From the NCBI GenBank assembly GCA_001687465.1, contig LVLI01000135.1, forward strand, positions 62,001 through 126,000: a stretch of DNA of 64,000 nucleotides, in the 5' to 3' direction. The notes under the pieces are model-generated. The model worked only from the letters and a program-made list of their open reading frames with translations, ran no database searches and had not been told where the DNA came from. Source of the stretch: Halocafeteria seosinensis. Its lineage: Eukaryota > Sar > Bigyra > Bicosoecida. Shown in pieces: positions 53,801 through 64,000 of this stretch; positions within the stretch are counted from its first letter, which is position 1, and each line of letters opens with the position of its first letter. The translations under genes were made by a program, and so were the position numbers.

Positions 53801-56800
53801 AGATAGCGCAACCTCATCCAAACAGAGGGACAGCTCCGCGACAATAGATTCCTCCGCTCCAAATACTGAAGGAGCGCAAAAAGACGCGACATCGTCATTG
53901 AAACCTAGCGACAGCTCAGGCAGTAGTGATGCTCTTTCTCCGAGTAATAAAGGAGTTCAGGAAGACGACCAATACGGAGTCCTACGTTCGTCGAATACTA
54001 AGACCGAAGACACCGTTCCCAGTGCACAAAAAACACAACAACAGCAGGCATATGGCGATAACTACAATAGTGCCGAGCAGTCTGGAGAGGAGCGCCCGGT
54101 AACGAATCAGGGAAATGCCGCCCCAGCGAGAGTGCCGGAAACCGATGGGAGTGACAGCTTCCAAGGAGAAAACAAAGAACGTTCGTCATTGCGCGGTAAG
54201 ACGAAACCTGGGAGTCGCCGTCTGCTTTCTTACAGCACGAGTAGTAGAATGTTATTGCAAGAAAATCTAGCCCATATGGCAGAGGAGGAAGAAAAAGGAA
54301 TTGGCCTTCATTCTTTAAGTGGTAGGAAAGATGCATCAGGCAAGAGTGGCGCGACTCCTCTAATCGAGCAGTTTCTTTTTAATGGGGCAAAGAAATCCGT
54401 GCTTGGTGGGTTTGCCTGGCAAGATGTGGTCCCCTCCGAACTTGGAGACCAAGTCTTGCACACAAGCCAGAAAACCTCTCACTCTGAAGCTGCTACTACC
54501 AAACAAGGTGTTCAAAGTGGTAATGTTAATGCTGCAAAGCACCTGTGGAAGATATTAAGACCGATATTGCACTCGGTGGCACCTTCTGAAACTTCCGTAC
54601 TAGTCAGTGGAAGTGAAATGTCTCGGCTAGCAGTCAAGATAGCCATGCATAAACCATCAAGCGTTGTAGTGTCGGCAGCGGATAACCCTAATGAAGCTGC
54701 ATACTCACTCGAATTAAGAAAGTCGTTTTCGCTTTCGAACTACATAGTTTGCAGTCGAAGCGTCGATGCAGCCGTGATGGAGCAATTGTTGCGAGTTCCT
54801 GACCCGTTCGATGTGCAGTTGGTGGGGGAATCCATTTTTGCGGAGGCTCTCCTCGGAGCGGAGCTTACTGATATTGAAGAAAAGCTAGCAAACCAGTTAC
54901 ATTTGTCACGCGCATCCTTCATTTTCCTCCCGGACTGGGAAAAACTATTCTCGTCGATCCTCTTTCATCGAGTTGTTGGATGGAAAGAGTTTTATTCTTC
55001 CTTTGGTACTCGTCACGATCCTCGCAAACAGAGTTTAATCGACCAAGGTATTGTTGCCTCTCCGCGCGGTGCATCGAGTCGAACTTCTGAGGATATACCG
55101 TTTTCCCTACTTGAGCAGGTTAGGCAGGATGATGACTTGCTAAAACGGTTTCTAGAAGAGCTAAGCAACGTTGAAAATGTCTACGGACTCCCAACGGATC
55201 ATCTTTTTGACAGCAATTGCTTACAAGACCGTTCGTATGCCGCCAATTCTTGCAAAAAGGAATTTTCCGGACGTATGCAGCATATGTGGGCAGAGCAGTT
55301 TATTAGCAAGGTGATTTCGCGATCCAACTCTTTGAGTGACTTGCAAATTCACCGGGTTTCGGGTATTCCACCTTACGCCTCTAGCACCATTAGAAGCGTT
55401 GTTGCAGTTCAGCCGGCTTCTCCAGCTCCAATATTGGATTCACCGATTCATTTCCCGGTTTCTAACTGTGAACCGGCAATAGACCGTGTGTGCAAGCGAA
55501 GTCTTCAGTATGTAGTACGGTCGCTGTCTCCCAGGGCGGGAGTATCTCTCCATACATTGCTAACCCTACGCATCGTACCCGAGCTTCGGAGCGCCGCGTT
55601 CTACTTGTATTTGTCATTTCCAATGAAGGAGATCTTGCGGAAAGCTGATAAACTCGGATTGAGGTATGCACATGTTCCACTATACGGCAAGGAAAAGCGT
55701 GCTGATGACTTAGACGAAGCCTTGGATTTTGCCCCATGGAATATCCGCATGTATGCCACGAAGAACTCTGTCAAGCTTCAGCTGGCCATCTTGAGCCACG
55801 AAATGAAGGGAAAGGTTGGTCGGTCACGCGTGGATGTCATTCGAAGGATATACCGGACACTAGAGAACCAAGACACAGTGTCTATAGGTGAAGTGCAAGA
55901 ATTTGGAGAGTTGAAGGACTTCCAGCGAACAGTTGAATCCCATGTGGGTTCATATGCTGTGGTTGATTCTGAAAGAGGAAGCGATGTATGGACTCATTAC
56001 ACAGCTGCTGCAGATAGGTGGCAGGCCGTCCGTGCAGAGCTGCATGCCGCCGATACACATACCGCCAATGCACAAGGAACATTCTCTGCTTTGGACGCTT
56101 TTTCCGGAATTGGAGAAACCTCCCTTCCTCTGGCAGCCCAGTTTCCGGATGCTACCATTGTCAGTGTGGAATCTTCGAAGACCATGTCGGATATACATCT
56201 CGCTCATGTTCTCAATTATGATTTGCAAAATAATGCAGTTTGTCAGAGAGAAGTAGATGGCGAACTATTTCGAAAGTTAACGTCTTCACCAGAGTTTTTC
56301 CGATATCTATTTCTTTCTCGTCCTGTGGAAGTCCTTCTGGCGAAGCTTGGGGAGCACGGTGTCCGGGAACTGTACAGTTTTGCGTTTGGTGCAGCTGCCA
56401 GTTCCTTCGTGAGGATACCCGACAGTAAACTACTATCTCTGGCCTTTACAACGTTTTTCCAAACGTATCTTCCTTCCCGGGACTGCTTATCCCAGCCATT
56501 AGTTACTACTTGCGGACAGTTCTTAGATACTCGACTGTGGAAAATTATGTATCACCCTCGACCTATGTTCTTAGCCGCCGAGCGACGGTTGTTGAAATTC
56601 TTGACACGGAAGACGAGGGAGCATCGTATTGCCCATTCTGTACATCCTGTACTTATCGGTGAAGAAGGAGATGGTGGCAGCCTCTTGGCCAAGCGACGAT
56701 CAACGGATACTTCTTCGGTTCCTAAGAAAGGCAACTACTTGCCTCCTTTCCTAGGAATATCGTCTGGCTGGGTAAGACTGGATGCTACAAACATCACACG

Positions 56801-58043
56801 CCAAGTCAACCATCATTTTGAGTCCGAGCTTGACGGGCATAAAAGAACTTATATTCTACAGGTGCGCAGGAACAGGACAGCCTCCACTTATGCTGAAAAG
56901 AAACTGGGTTATCCTTTGACCAGCTTAACTTCGCAGCCCACGAATCAGTATCAACATTTGTTCCAAGGGAACCATCCAAATAATGGCGAAGTTATGTCCG
57001 TTCGGCTTGTTCGGGATGAAGATAAAGCGACCATTCCTTATGTGACAGTCAACGCAGTTACCCTAATTAGCACCCTAAGGATGGGCTTGTTAGGTCCTCT
57101 CAAGGCTCGCGCATATAGGAAATTTGTTGAAATGCCATTGTATATCGATATGGCACCATGGAATATTGTTTTGGTTGTAAGTACTTCCTCTACTTATCCT
57201 CTATTGGAACTCTTTTACATATGCGCTATTGCAAACGCAGGGTGGGCGCTTTGACTACATTGACTTTGACACCAAGGATAAGACTTACGACGCACTTGTA
57301 CCACATGCGTTTGAGATTATGGAGGTGCTGTTCAACTATAAACGGACCATCGAGGATCTACAAAAGTGCGAATCGAAAGCGAACGTCAGGTACAACTTCC
57401 CTTTCGTTTCGGACTGTGTGGGATCGGATGAATTCCGAGGGCCGTGTAAAGGATCGCAATTCCCTGTACCGTGTGGGGACGGGACCTGTCATTCAAACTA
57501 TATATCGTGCCTGCGTTCGATGGCGCAACATCAGCGCGTGAAAGAGTCGACTCGAGAAATCGCTGAAACTCGCTTAAGGTTAGCGTCCATGGTACAAGAC
57601 CGGCTAGGTGGAGAAGAAGCAACAACTGCCGCGCTCTTGAATACGATTTATGAAGATGCCCACAACAGATTGCCCTCCTCAAAGACCTCTTCGTCTTATA
57701 AGCAAGGTCTGCAGTCATTGCAAGGAGCTATACAGGACGCACAAGAACCACTCTCTCCTGTGTCAACGAGGAGGGAAGAGGATAAGCAGGTGCGTCACCG
57801 CTCTTTAGTTTTTTCTGGAGAGCTGGAGCACCGGTGATCAGATAGCCTATAGTCGATGCTGTGGCGTTAGATGATTTACAGCTTTTGCTTTTTGAAAACG
57901 GGACTTTGGGCCAGAACCCCGTTAGCCAATTTTCGTTTCTCGACTCCGTGCTTGCACATATTATCAGAGATGTCCCGTTTGCTGTATCATTTGATCTGAA
58001 ACATCCCTCTTGGCTACGTAAATACCGCCTATCGGCTTATTAA
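50853..58043 (+). CDS. Giant secreted or lumenal protein with methyltransferase-like and kinase-like motifs
   Basis: Exons 50853-50908, 50993-57176, 57241-57789 and 57846-58043 give 2328 aa. The spliced start supplies a clear signal peptide (QKLFLLLILLLALFGTL). Three glycine-rich Rossmann-type motifs appear: AVLGAGGGHLS (about residue 225), SVLVSGSEMSRLAVKIA (about 1219) and ALDAFSGIGETSLPLAAQF (about 1719), the last being a good SAM-methyltransferase motif I. Residues ~670-1085 are a Ser/Gln/Glu-rich linker. Two DxAPWNI boxes (about 1599 and 2072) occur. The second, DMAPWNIVLVGG then DYIDFDTKD across an intron, resembles the catalytic loop and DFG of APH/FAM69-like kinases. A Cys-rich block (VPCGDGTCHSNYISCLR) follows. 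The last acceptor (57845) was chosen for frame. I do not recognise the family; domain readings are by eye. Confidence 0.7.
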
Positions 58044-58099
58044 CTGCGTTCTGAGGGGATAGTGGCAGATGATGGTGTCTTTTCCACTTCGTTCAAAGT

Positions 58100-59140
58100 T
58101 AGAGCTTATGGATTGCTCTACGTTGCTCTGCGTAACTTACAGCCCAGTGAAGTGAAGTAGGGAGTATTGTAATATCCTTCACTGACATCAATCCTACAGG
58201 AGGATAGTGTGCCGCACAAATCACTGCACGATTAACGGATGGAAGAGGTAGTCGTACACTTGCAACTACCCCGAGCCCTGATTCAACGGGCACAGCCACA
58301 GTATCCCCCGAAATCACGGCCCGTAGTATACTGTTTCCGCGTATTCCGTACCGAGGTGTGCAGTATGTAACTCAAACATGACGTGCTTCTATTTTGTACC
58401 ATCAAGCACTAGAAGTCTGTCTGCTAGTCGCCGTCCACAGTTGCCGTCAGATTCCAGTATCCGGAACCCCGCGGTTTGTTCTGTGCATATTGTATCGTGA
58501 GTTAGGTTGGCTGCGAGCAGCCTGCGACTCTTCTGGGGAAGCGCTAACAGGTGTATTTATGAAGTTTCAAGATTATATGTTCATCCTTATCAAAGCGTCT
58601 CCTAACTCACAGTGTGAGACACACACACACACTTACACACCCTGTAGAAGGGAAAACCCCGTTTGGATCAGCCTGAAGTTCCCGGCAATGACAGTTATAC
58701 TACTTATGTACTTGCTGTACTTTAGTCTTCGGTGTACGCATGGTACGTCATTGATTACATTGGTTGTTATTTCGACGAATATAACTTCGTTGACATCCGA
58801 CTGGTTTGCTGGTATTTTCTGAACCCTTCCGGATTCCATGAGTAGCTCAGTTCGAAAATCACTTGCATCTTCGCCACCGCCATCCTCGCTGAGGGCTAAA
58901 AAGACAAGTTGCGTACAACCCTTCTATAAGCACCGCAAAGCACGACCGGTACAATTTGAATTACCGTAGGATACTTTGTATCACATCCACTTGTACATCC
59001 TGGTAACTGTCAACCCAATACAAGAAGTAACTGTATACCGCATTCACGGTATAGAAGTGCCGAAGCAAATGCGGACTCGTGTCATCGAAGAAGAACTCGA
59101 AAAGTAGCCAGCGACAACAACTACTGTAGAAACGAAACAT
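58100..59140 (-). CDS. Possible unidentified multi-exon gene
   Basis: On the minus strand, an ATG at 59140 opens 55 codons (MFRFYSSCCRWLLFEFFFDD, then HFYTVNAVYSYFLYWVDSYQ) to a GTATCC donor at 58974. This joins in phase to an exon from 58895 (LSEDGGGEDASDFRTELL ... NEVIFVEITTN). Further down, 58133-58350 is open with natural composition (VAVPVESGLGVVASVRLPLP ...) and ends in a canonical GTAAGT donor. Intermediate joins are unresolved. A minus-strand gene here would fit the alternating gene order of the region. I do not recognise the protein. The remaining 59141-59576 holds the promoter of the next gene and an exon-like minus segment at 59348-59459. Confidence 0.3.
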
Positions 59141-59576
59141 TGCAGAGATATGCTACGCATCGTCTTGTACCACAAACTGGAGCGGTTTTCTCACAGAATC
59201 AAATCAGCAGCGGCCATCGGGTTCAAGACAAATTCCACTGTGAAGCCTCATGTACATACAATTTGTACTTCAGTCATAAGGTTCCGTATACCCGATGCAA
59301 CGGGCTAGCGCTGCCGTTGACAAAGTAAGCCCAGTCCATACACTTACAGTCGTTCCAGCAGGCGCACATGAGCTACGGGACACCAACTTCGTGTACCTGG
59401 AAGTAACTTGGTAGACCTCGAGGTTCACAACAGGATAGATTCCAAGAGTGCAAAGACCACTGTATAAAGCGCAACTAGTGTTTGACGTGTATCAAATCAA
59501 AAAACAGAAGAAAAAGGGGGGTGAGACTAGGTGGCTGCAAATATCTTGCTGTGTTGTCTCCTATAGGTGAGCAACT

Positions 59577-62500
59577 ATGACGCGCTCGAAACAACGCCGC
59601 GAGACCACCAAGAGCCCACAGCGTAGGGACGATGATAATGACGAGCATAGCGCATCCCCAGAGAACCATTTTTTCAAAGTAGCTGAGGCTCTATTTGCAC
59701 AGTGCCCTGAGGAGCGATTCCACCGATTTCGGGAGCAAACAAACGACTGTGTTACCCGGCAAAACTTCACGTCATGGATGGATACGGGAGGCTACAGCTT
59801 CATCGAGCCGGATACCGCCACCAAATACTGCGTGCAACTTCTGAACAAGGTATGCATGGCCAACAATGAGGGGAATGGAACTACAGACAGCCCTGATTGT
59901 GTAACAGCGGATTTCGTTGTACTGGCATGTCTAAATCGGACACCTACGGTACTCCACATGGCAACGTTGACGGCTAGTTTGCTCCTGAATTCTCCCTCTG
60001 CCAATGTTTATGGATTGTCTAACGTACTCGATATTGCCGCCAAGCAAGACCGGCTGTGGGATAAGAACTTAATCAATGTTCTTGTGGCTCTCATGGCGTA
60101 CCCTGACGCCTTCGCCGAAAGAGCGCAATCACTTGTTCACTCAGCATTTGCTACACATGGATTAAACGCCCCCCAGATTGGCCACTGTGCTAACCTTCCT
60201 GAGGAGGGATTATTAAGCGCAGTATGTAGTGTGCTTGATAGCACGAGTAAGCGTTTCGTGCACGATACAGTCAATGAGGTCGTATCGATCCTCGGTCAGT
60301 TCTTCGACGCGGACACCAATCATGTGAGAGTATATCCTCCTCAAGGCATTGTGATTTCTGGTAAACATTTGGGTACACAACTACCTCAAGGACCTCTTTC
60401 CATTTTCGATAATCTGATTCGTGCTTTGGAACAGCTACAAGACAAACGGAAATGGAATCTTACACTGATAAGGCGAAAATTCGGACAGCTTTTGACGTCA
60501 TTCGAAGGCACGAGTCTTTGCTTTTGCCCTCCAGTGACACGGCTTTGCATGAAAGTAGGAATATCCTCTGAGAGCCTAGGTCCAGTGATAAATGCACTTT
60601 GTAGAGAAATTGCGAGTTTTGAACGATTTTCTACTTCGGTAGAAGAGTGGGGACATGCGCTGTTGGGTCGAGCTGGCGAGGATGGATCAAAACCTACAGA
60701 GGAAGAAAAAGAGGACGAGGAGTTGCGTGATACCAAAATCCGCGCCTTGGTAAATGGGATATTGACTGGAACTGGTGCCTCAAAATTGCTCATGTGTGGA
60801 GGCAAGTCATGTGAAGTGCTTTGTTTAAAGGTTCTTCGCCGATGTCTTCTCCTAACAGATCTTCCAAAGGCTCCGTTGTTGAATGCGCTGCGCGAATTCT
60901 TAAGTTTTTGTGCATCCAGCGGGAGAAGGATCCCCGATCAACTTGGTAAGGACCTCCTAGGTTTGCTGCGAGACAGCATCAATTCCAAGTCTGACTTCCT
61001 AGACCAGTGGGTTGCGGAGCCAAATGACATGTTGGTGATGTGCTCCCCTGCTCACGTCTTACACTTGATTTCTTTATTCGAGCACCTCCGACCAGCACTT
61101 CACTCCGTTTTACAAGAGATTGTGGGTCTCGTCCTTGATGGAGGTTGGATGGACATGTTAAGAGCGAGTCATTTGGATTGTTGGACCTATCTGAAGTTTG
61201 ACGTGATTATGTCTACCCTGGGGGTTTCTGGACTATGCTTGTTCCGGTGTGGGGATATGCACCAGTCTATTCGAATCCTAAACTTGTACACAAGTATTCT
61301 TGTGATGAAACGCAATCGTGACGAATCGTTGACGTCGTGGGATGCAAATATCGAGGAAGAGACTTCACCTCTTTGTGGCGAAAACGAGGGTATATCTCTT
61401 TCAGTGTACTCCGCTGCCCCCCAGTGCTCTCGACAATTGAGCTGTACTCTGCATGGTTCTGGTACGAGTTATGGCGCCGTCATAACTGCAGAATACCTCA
61501 CAAGAGATCTGACACACCTGTTGTCTGAAAACTCATCCCTTTACTACATTCACTTTTCACCCGCTGAAATTTGCTCCTTGATTTCGGTATATTATGGAGC
61601 CATTCGAAAGCAACGATTGTGCTTATGTGGGTTTAAGCGGATGGCTTCTGCAACACATCAGACTACACGCCTGGAAGAACATTGCTCGGGCAAAGCTTAT
61701 AATCGGTTGGAACCTATCAATTCAGTTATATGTGCACCGTCATTGAGCACTACGGACGTTTTAGATGACGATTTCTCTGTTCCTTCTGTCTGGACTCTCT
61801 GTGTTCTACTGCGCGACCTTTCGCACTTGATACCTTCCATGCTTGAGGAAGACTGGGACCAAACTTTTCGTACGATAATACATCTTCTGCTGATATCGTC
61901 GCATATTAAATGCGTACTTCCAAACTACGCTGATTCCACTAGTGGGTCATACGAAGAGTCTGAAGCAGGCGATGCCGATAACGAGGTGCTCCATGATGAT
62001 GGAGTGATGGAGCTTTGGCGTAACTCCAGATACAAGTTTGAAGAGACTGAATATGAATTGTACCGCTTGAACAAACGGGATATGCTTCGCATGCCTAAGC
62101 CTAATGAAATGGAAGCTAGATTCTTGGTCTCTTACTTGCATATTACCCCGTCTTCGGCAGAAAAATCAGCGGTACAACAAATGCGAGATGCTGAACCTGC
62201 AGTGAATCGGTATCTCGATCGTTCTTTGGCAATTTCAGGCGAACTTTTCCATTCTCTTCAAGATCTGCGCTCATTGTTACTACATGTTATAGCTCGACTA
62301 TTGACGAATATTCCGAAACCACTACACGAAGCGAAGGGGGCTTTGGGAGACCAAATGAACAATTTTCTGATGTGCCTCCTGCACGGAGGAGAAAACGTAG
62401 TTCGAGAGAGTAGCAACGCAACCGCTATGGGACAGGACATTTTTACACCCCTTCAAGTGGAATTGTGCCGGGTTATGTCACTGTTGTGCCATGCATTCTA

Positions 62501-63464
62501 TGGCGAGTATTTTCTGTCAACTTCTCCTTCTGTATTCCGCCGATTTTTGCATGCTATTCGCACTACAGTCGAGATTTGTAATCCGGCATTTGGTGATGGG
62601 CCAACGAGGGCTGAAGAGAGGAGGTCCAGGCTGCTGATAAAACTGAATGACCGACTGCCTGATGGTGATAGTGATATCGCAACTAGCTTTATGTGCAATG
62701 TCGTGAGTGTCCGTCCTATCGCATGGGACACTGTGTTTCCAGACCACAGTCTTCATTATCTCGAGGGCGGAATACTTCTTCTCTTGCAGTCTGTGTTTGA
62801 TATTGAGCTACGGTCTCGCATGCTTGTGGGAAACTTTGTCTCTACCCTTCTAGCGTGCGTTCTACAGGCGGAGTCGATCCCTTGGTCTACCGAATGTATT
62901 CAAGACGTCGCCCGTTTCGTTTCTCGGGGAGCACTGGGGATAACGTTACCAATCACCACATATTGTCGAATAAGAGATCAGGGCTATTATTCTGAAGACG
63001 AAGATGGTCAATTATACAAGATTAACTGCATCAATATGCGTCTTTTGATTCCAAAGAGAAGTAATATCCGGGGACGCAGGAAGGATACTTCTGATGTAAC
63101 CTGGGTGAAGCAGCGCATCAAACCTGTTTCTTCTACCGTTGCATATACAGGGTTTTGTCTTCCTTCGGGAGATTTAGCCTTAAATGAGACGAGGAAGTGC
63201 TTACGCAGTTATATGGACGTTGCCTGGTGGGATACGTTGCCCTCACCGCTTACAGCAAAACATATTGTAGTTTTTCTAAACGAGGTACTTGACACTGTGG
63301 TTCTTTTCTTTGAGCGAAAGAAGACACTTCCGCTAGCTCAAAAGCTGAGTGTTGATGCCTCTGTTCCGAGAAAAGGCTGTGTAGTTGTACCAAATACGGC
63401 AGCCGATTACCTGTTGAAAACTGACAGCGTGTATGTCCTATGCGACAACATAGAGGCTGTGTAG
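59577..63464 (+). CDS. Unidentified 1295-aa helical protein
   Basis: A single long exon from ATG 59577 to TAG. The basic/acidic N-terminus (TRSKQRRETTKSPQRRDDDN) suggests a nuclear signal. The remainder is leucine- and cysteine-rich, predicted helical, without signal peptide or membrane segment. It reads like an alpha-solenoid scaffold (e.g. LLQNALREFLSF-type helices, SVLDSTSKRFVHDTVNEVVS, ILLLLQSVFDIELRSRML). Acidic inserts lie near residues 375-385 (EEEKEDEELRD) and 785-805. I considered FANCI/FANCD2 on size and style, but no diagnostic block was found. Function not assigned. Confidence 0.8.
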   Translation: MTRSKQRRETTKSPQRRDDDNDEHSASPENHFFKVAEALFAQCPEERFHRFREQTNDCVTRQNFTSWMDTGGYSFIEPDTATKYCVQLLNKVCMANNEGNGTTDSPDCVTADFVVLACLNRTPTVLHMATLTASLLLNSPSANVYGLSNVLDIAAKQDRLWDKNLINVLVALMAYPDAFAERAQSLVHSAFATHGLNAPQIGHCANLPEEGLLSAVCSVLDSTSKRFVHDTVNEVVSILGQFFDADTNHVRVYPPQGIVISGKHLGTQLPQGPLSIFDNLIRALEQLQDKRKWNLTLIRRKFGQLLTSFEGTSLCFCPPVTRLCMKVGISSESLGPVINALCREIASFERFSTSVEEWGHALLGRAGEDGSKPTEEEKEDEELRDTKIRALVNGILTGTGASKLLMCGGKSCEVLCLKVLRRCLLLTDLPKAPLLNALREFLSFCASSGRRIPDQLGKDLLGLLRDSINSKSDFLDQWVAEPNDMLVMCSPAHVLHLISLFEHLRPALHSVLQEIVGLVLDGGWMDMLRASHLDCWTYLKFDVIMSTLGVSGLCLFRCGDMHQSIRILNLYTSILVMKRNRDESLTSWDANIEEETSPLCGENEGISLSVYSAAPQCSRQLSCTLHGSGTSYGAVITAEYLTRDLTHLLSENSSLYYIHFSPAEICSLISVYYGAIRKQRLCLCGFKRMASATHQTTRLEEHCSGKAYNRLEPINSVICAPSLSTTDVLDDDFSVPSVWTLCVLLRDLSHLIPSMLEEDWDQTFRTIIHLLLISSHIKCVLPNYADSTSGSYEESEAGDADNEVLHDDGVMELWRNSRYKFEETEYELYRLNKRDMLRMPKPNEMEARFLVSYLHITPSSAEKSAVQQMRDAEPAVNRYLDRSLAISGELFHSLQDLRSLLLHVIARLLTNIPKPLHEAKGALGDQMNNFLMCLLHGGENVVRESSNATAMGQDIFTPLQVELCRVMSLLCHAFYGEYFLSTSPSVFRRFLHAIRTTVEICNPAFGDGPTRAEERRSRLLIKLNDRLPDGDSDIATSFMCNVVSVRPIAWDTVFPDHSLHYLEGGILLLLQSVFDIELRSRMLVGNFVSTLLACVLQAESIPWSTECIQDVARFVSRGALGITLPITTYCRIRDQGYYSEDEDGQLYKINCINMRLLIPKRSNIRGRRKDTSDVTWVKQRIKPVSSTVAYTGFCLPSGDLALNETRKCLRSYMDVAWWDTLPSPLTAKHIVVFLNEVLDTVVLFFERKKTLPLAQKLSVDASVPRKGCVVVPNTAADYLLKTDSVYVLCDNIEAV

Positions 63465-63813
63465 AGGACGCACGTGGAAAAGTCGGATGCAGAATCTGCA
63501 GTGCTACCTCTGCACTGGCTTTGAACGAGTAGACCGTAAAATTCATAAGTGTCCTAGGCAAACCGGGCTGGTCGCCCGGGGGAGTGAGCCGGGCCGAGGG
63601 ACCGGAGTGAATGCCAGTCGGCCGACTCTGCCAGATTCTGCCGGTTGTATATGGGTTGTATTGCACTTGTATGGCGATCATAGAGAAACACATACTGTAC
63701 ATTCAGTGAGAAAATATACAACCTAAGAAGCCGTGGACATTACACTTACAGTGTCGTATTGTACAGTTGTACCAGTACAAGATTTTGAAAGTTCTTGTTC
63801 GTCATTCATCAAG
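63465..63813. other. Intergenic region
   Basis: About 350 bp. GTAC/TGTAC-rich short palindromes occur around 63690-63780; no gene seen. Confidence 0.35.
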
Positions 63814-64000
63814 ATGTACACTTGTAGAGACACACAGTGCTCTGCAACGTTTCGGTCGCATAGCGGACGGAGGAAACATGAGATATCTCGGCATCCAAAC
63901 ATCTGCAAGGTCGGATCCCAAAAGTGTCCGGAGTGTGAGCACTTCAGCACCACAAAGGAAGACTTATACACCCATCTGAAAACACATCACAACGGGCAAA
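63814..64000 (+). CDS. C2H2 zinc-finger protein, 5' end (cut by right edge)
   Basis: From ATG 63814 the plus strand is open for 62 codons to the edge. It encodes two zinc fingers: C-x4-C-x12-H-x4-H (CRDTQC ... HEISRH) and C-x2-C-x12-H-x3-H (CPEC ... HLKTH). Spacing is exact in both, so the frame is right even though the start could lie in an earlier exon. Likely a nucleic-acid-binding protein; the rest is outside the window. Confidence 0.7.
   Translation, partial: MYTCRDTQCSATFRSHSGRRKHEISRHPNICKVGSQKCPECEHFSTTKEDLYTHLKTHHNGQ

Noticed and set aside
58900-59459. Exportin-T (LOS1) remnant on the minus strand
   Set aside because: Short stretches align loosely (e.g. NAVYSYFLYWV), but the segments are not in splice-compatible phase and the N-terminal half would fall inside a plus-strand gene; most likely chance.
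59577-63464. FANCI or FANCD2 identity for the 1295-aa protein
   Set aside because: Size and helical style fit, but I could not find the lysine ubiquitination block or any conserved segment that I trust.
1-64000. CRISPR arrays, bacterial operons, riboswitches or ribosome binding sites
   Set aside because: The window is eukaryotic; no regularly spaced repeats or prokaryotic gene layout are present.

Overview
Nuclear DNA of a microbial eukaryote. Most genes are split by 50-90 nt GT-AG introns (typically GTAAGT...CAG), and there is a eukaryotic tRNA-Phe. Mitochondrial presequences, a ubiquinone-pathway enzyme and ER-type signal peptides are visible. ARMC2-like, centrin-like and SHIPPO/STPGR-like genes suggest a flagellated or centriole-bearing organism, such as a protist, a flagellate alga or a zoosporic lineage. 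The sequence alone does not settle the lineage. Exon joins below were chosen by splice signals plus reading-frame continuity; in most cases every exon phase closes.

Region 1 (1-16.3 kb) is an accessory, repeat-rich island. It holds three minus-strand tandem copies of a large family: a Ras/Rab-like fold that has lost its nucleotide-binding residues, fused to a multi-pass membrane domain. Copy A runs off the left edge and is open throughout; copy C (13227-16274) is intact; copy B is a pseudogene. Copy B is also cut in two by a 7.7 kb insertion (2713-10440) carrying an LRR-ankyrin gene, a retrotransposon remnant, an intact 888-codon Crinkler-like NTPase/nuclease gene and an array of about 230-bp repeats.

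Region 2 (16.8-50 kb) is a compact housekeeping block: S28 serine peptidase, ARMC2-like protein, COQ3, a 7TM-like protein, a membrane-anchored kinase, TDP1, leucyl aminopeptidase, tRNA-Phe, a mitochondrial protein of unknown function, an AIFM3-type Rieske/FAD oxidoreductase (with an in-frame amber codon), cytosolic malate dehydrogenase, RNase H2 subunit C, mitochondrial thioredoxin, a centrin-like protein, a Brr2/Slh1-like helicase with an altered DExH box, an STPGR protein and glycerophosphocholine acyltransferase. Genes alternate in strand. Six convergent pairs have stop codons -2 to +51 bp apart, and divergent pairs share 200-310 bp promoter gaps.

Region 3 (50-64 kb) holds a 2328-aa secreted or lumenal protein with three methyltransferase-like motifs and a kinase-like C-terminal motif, a probable unidentified minus-strand gene, a 1295-aa unidentified helical protein, and the start of a C2H2 zinc-finger gene cut by the right edge.
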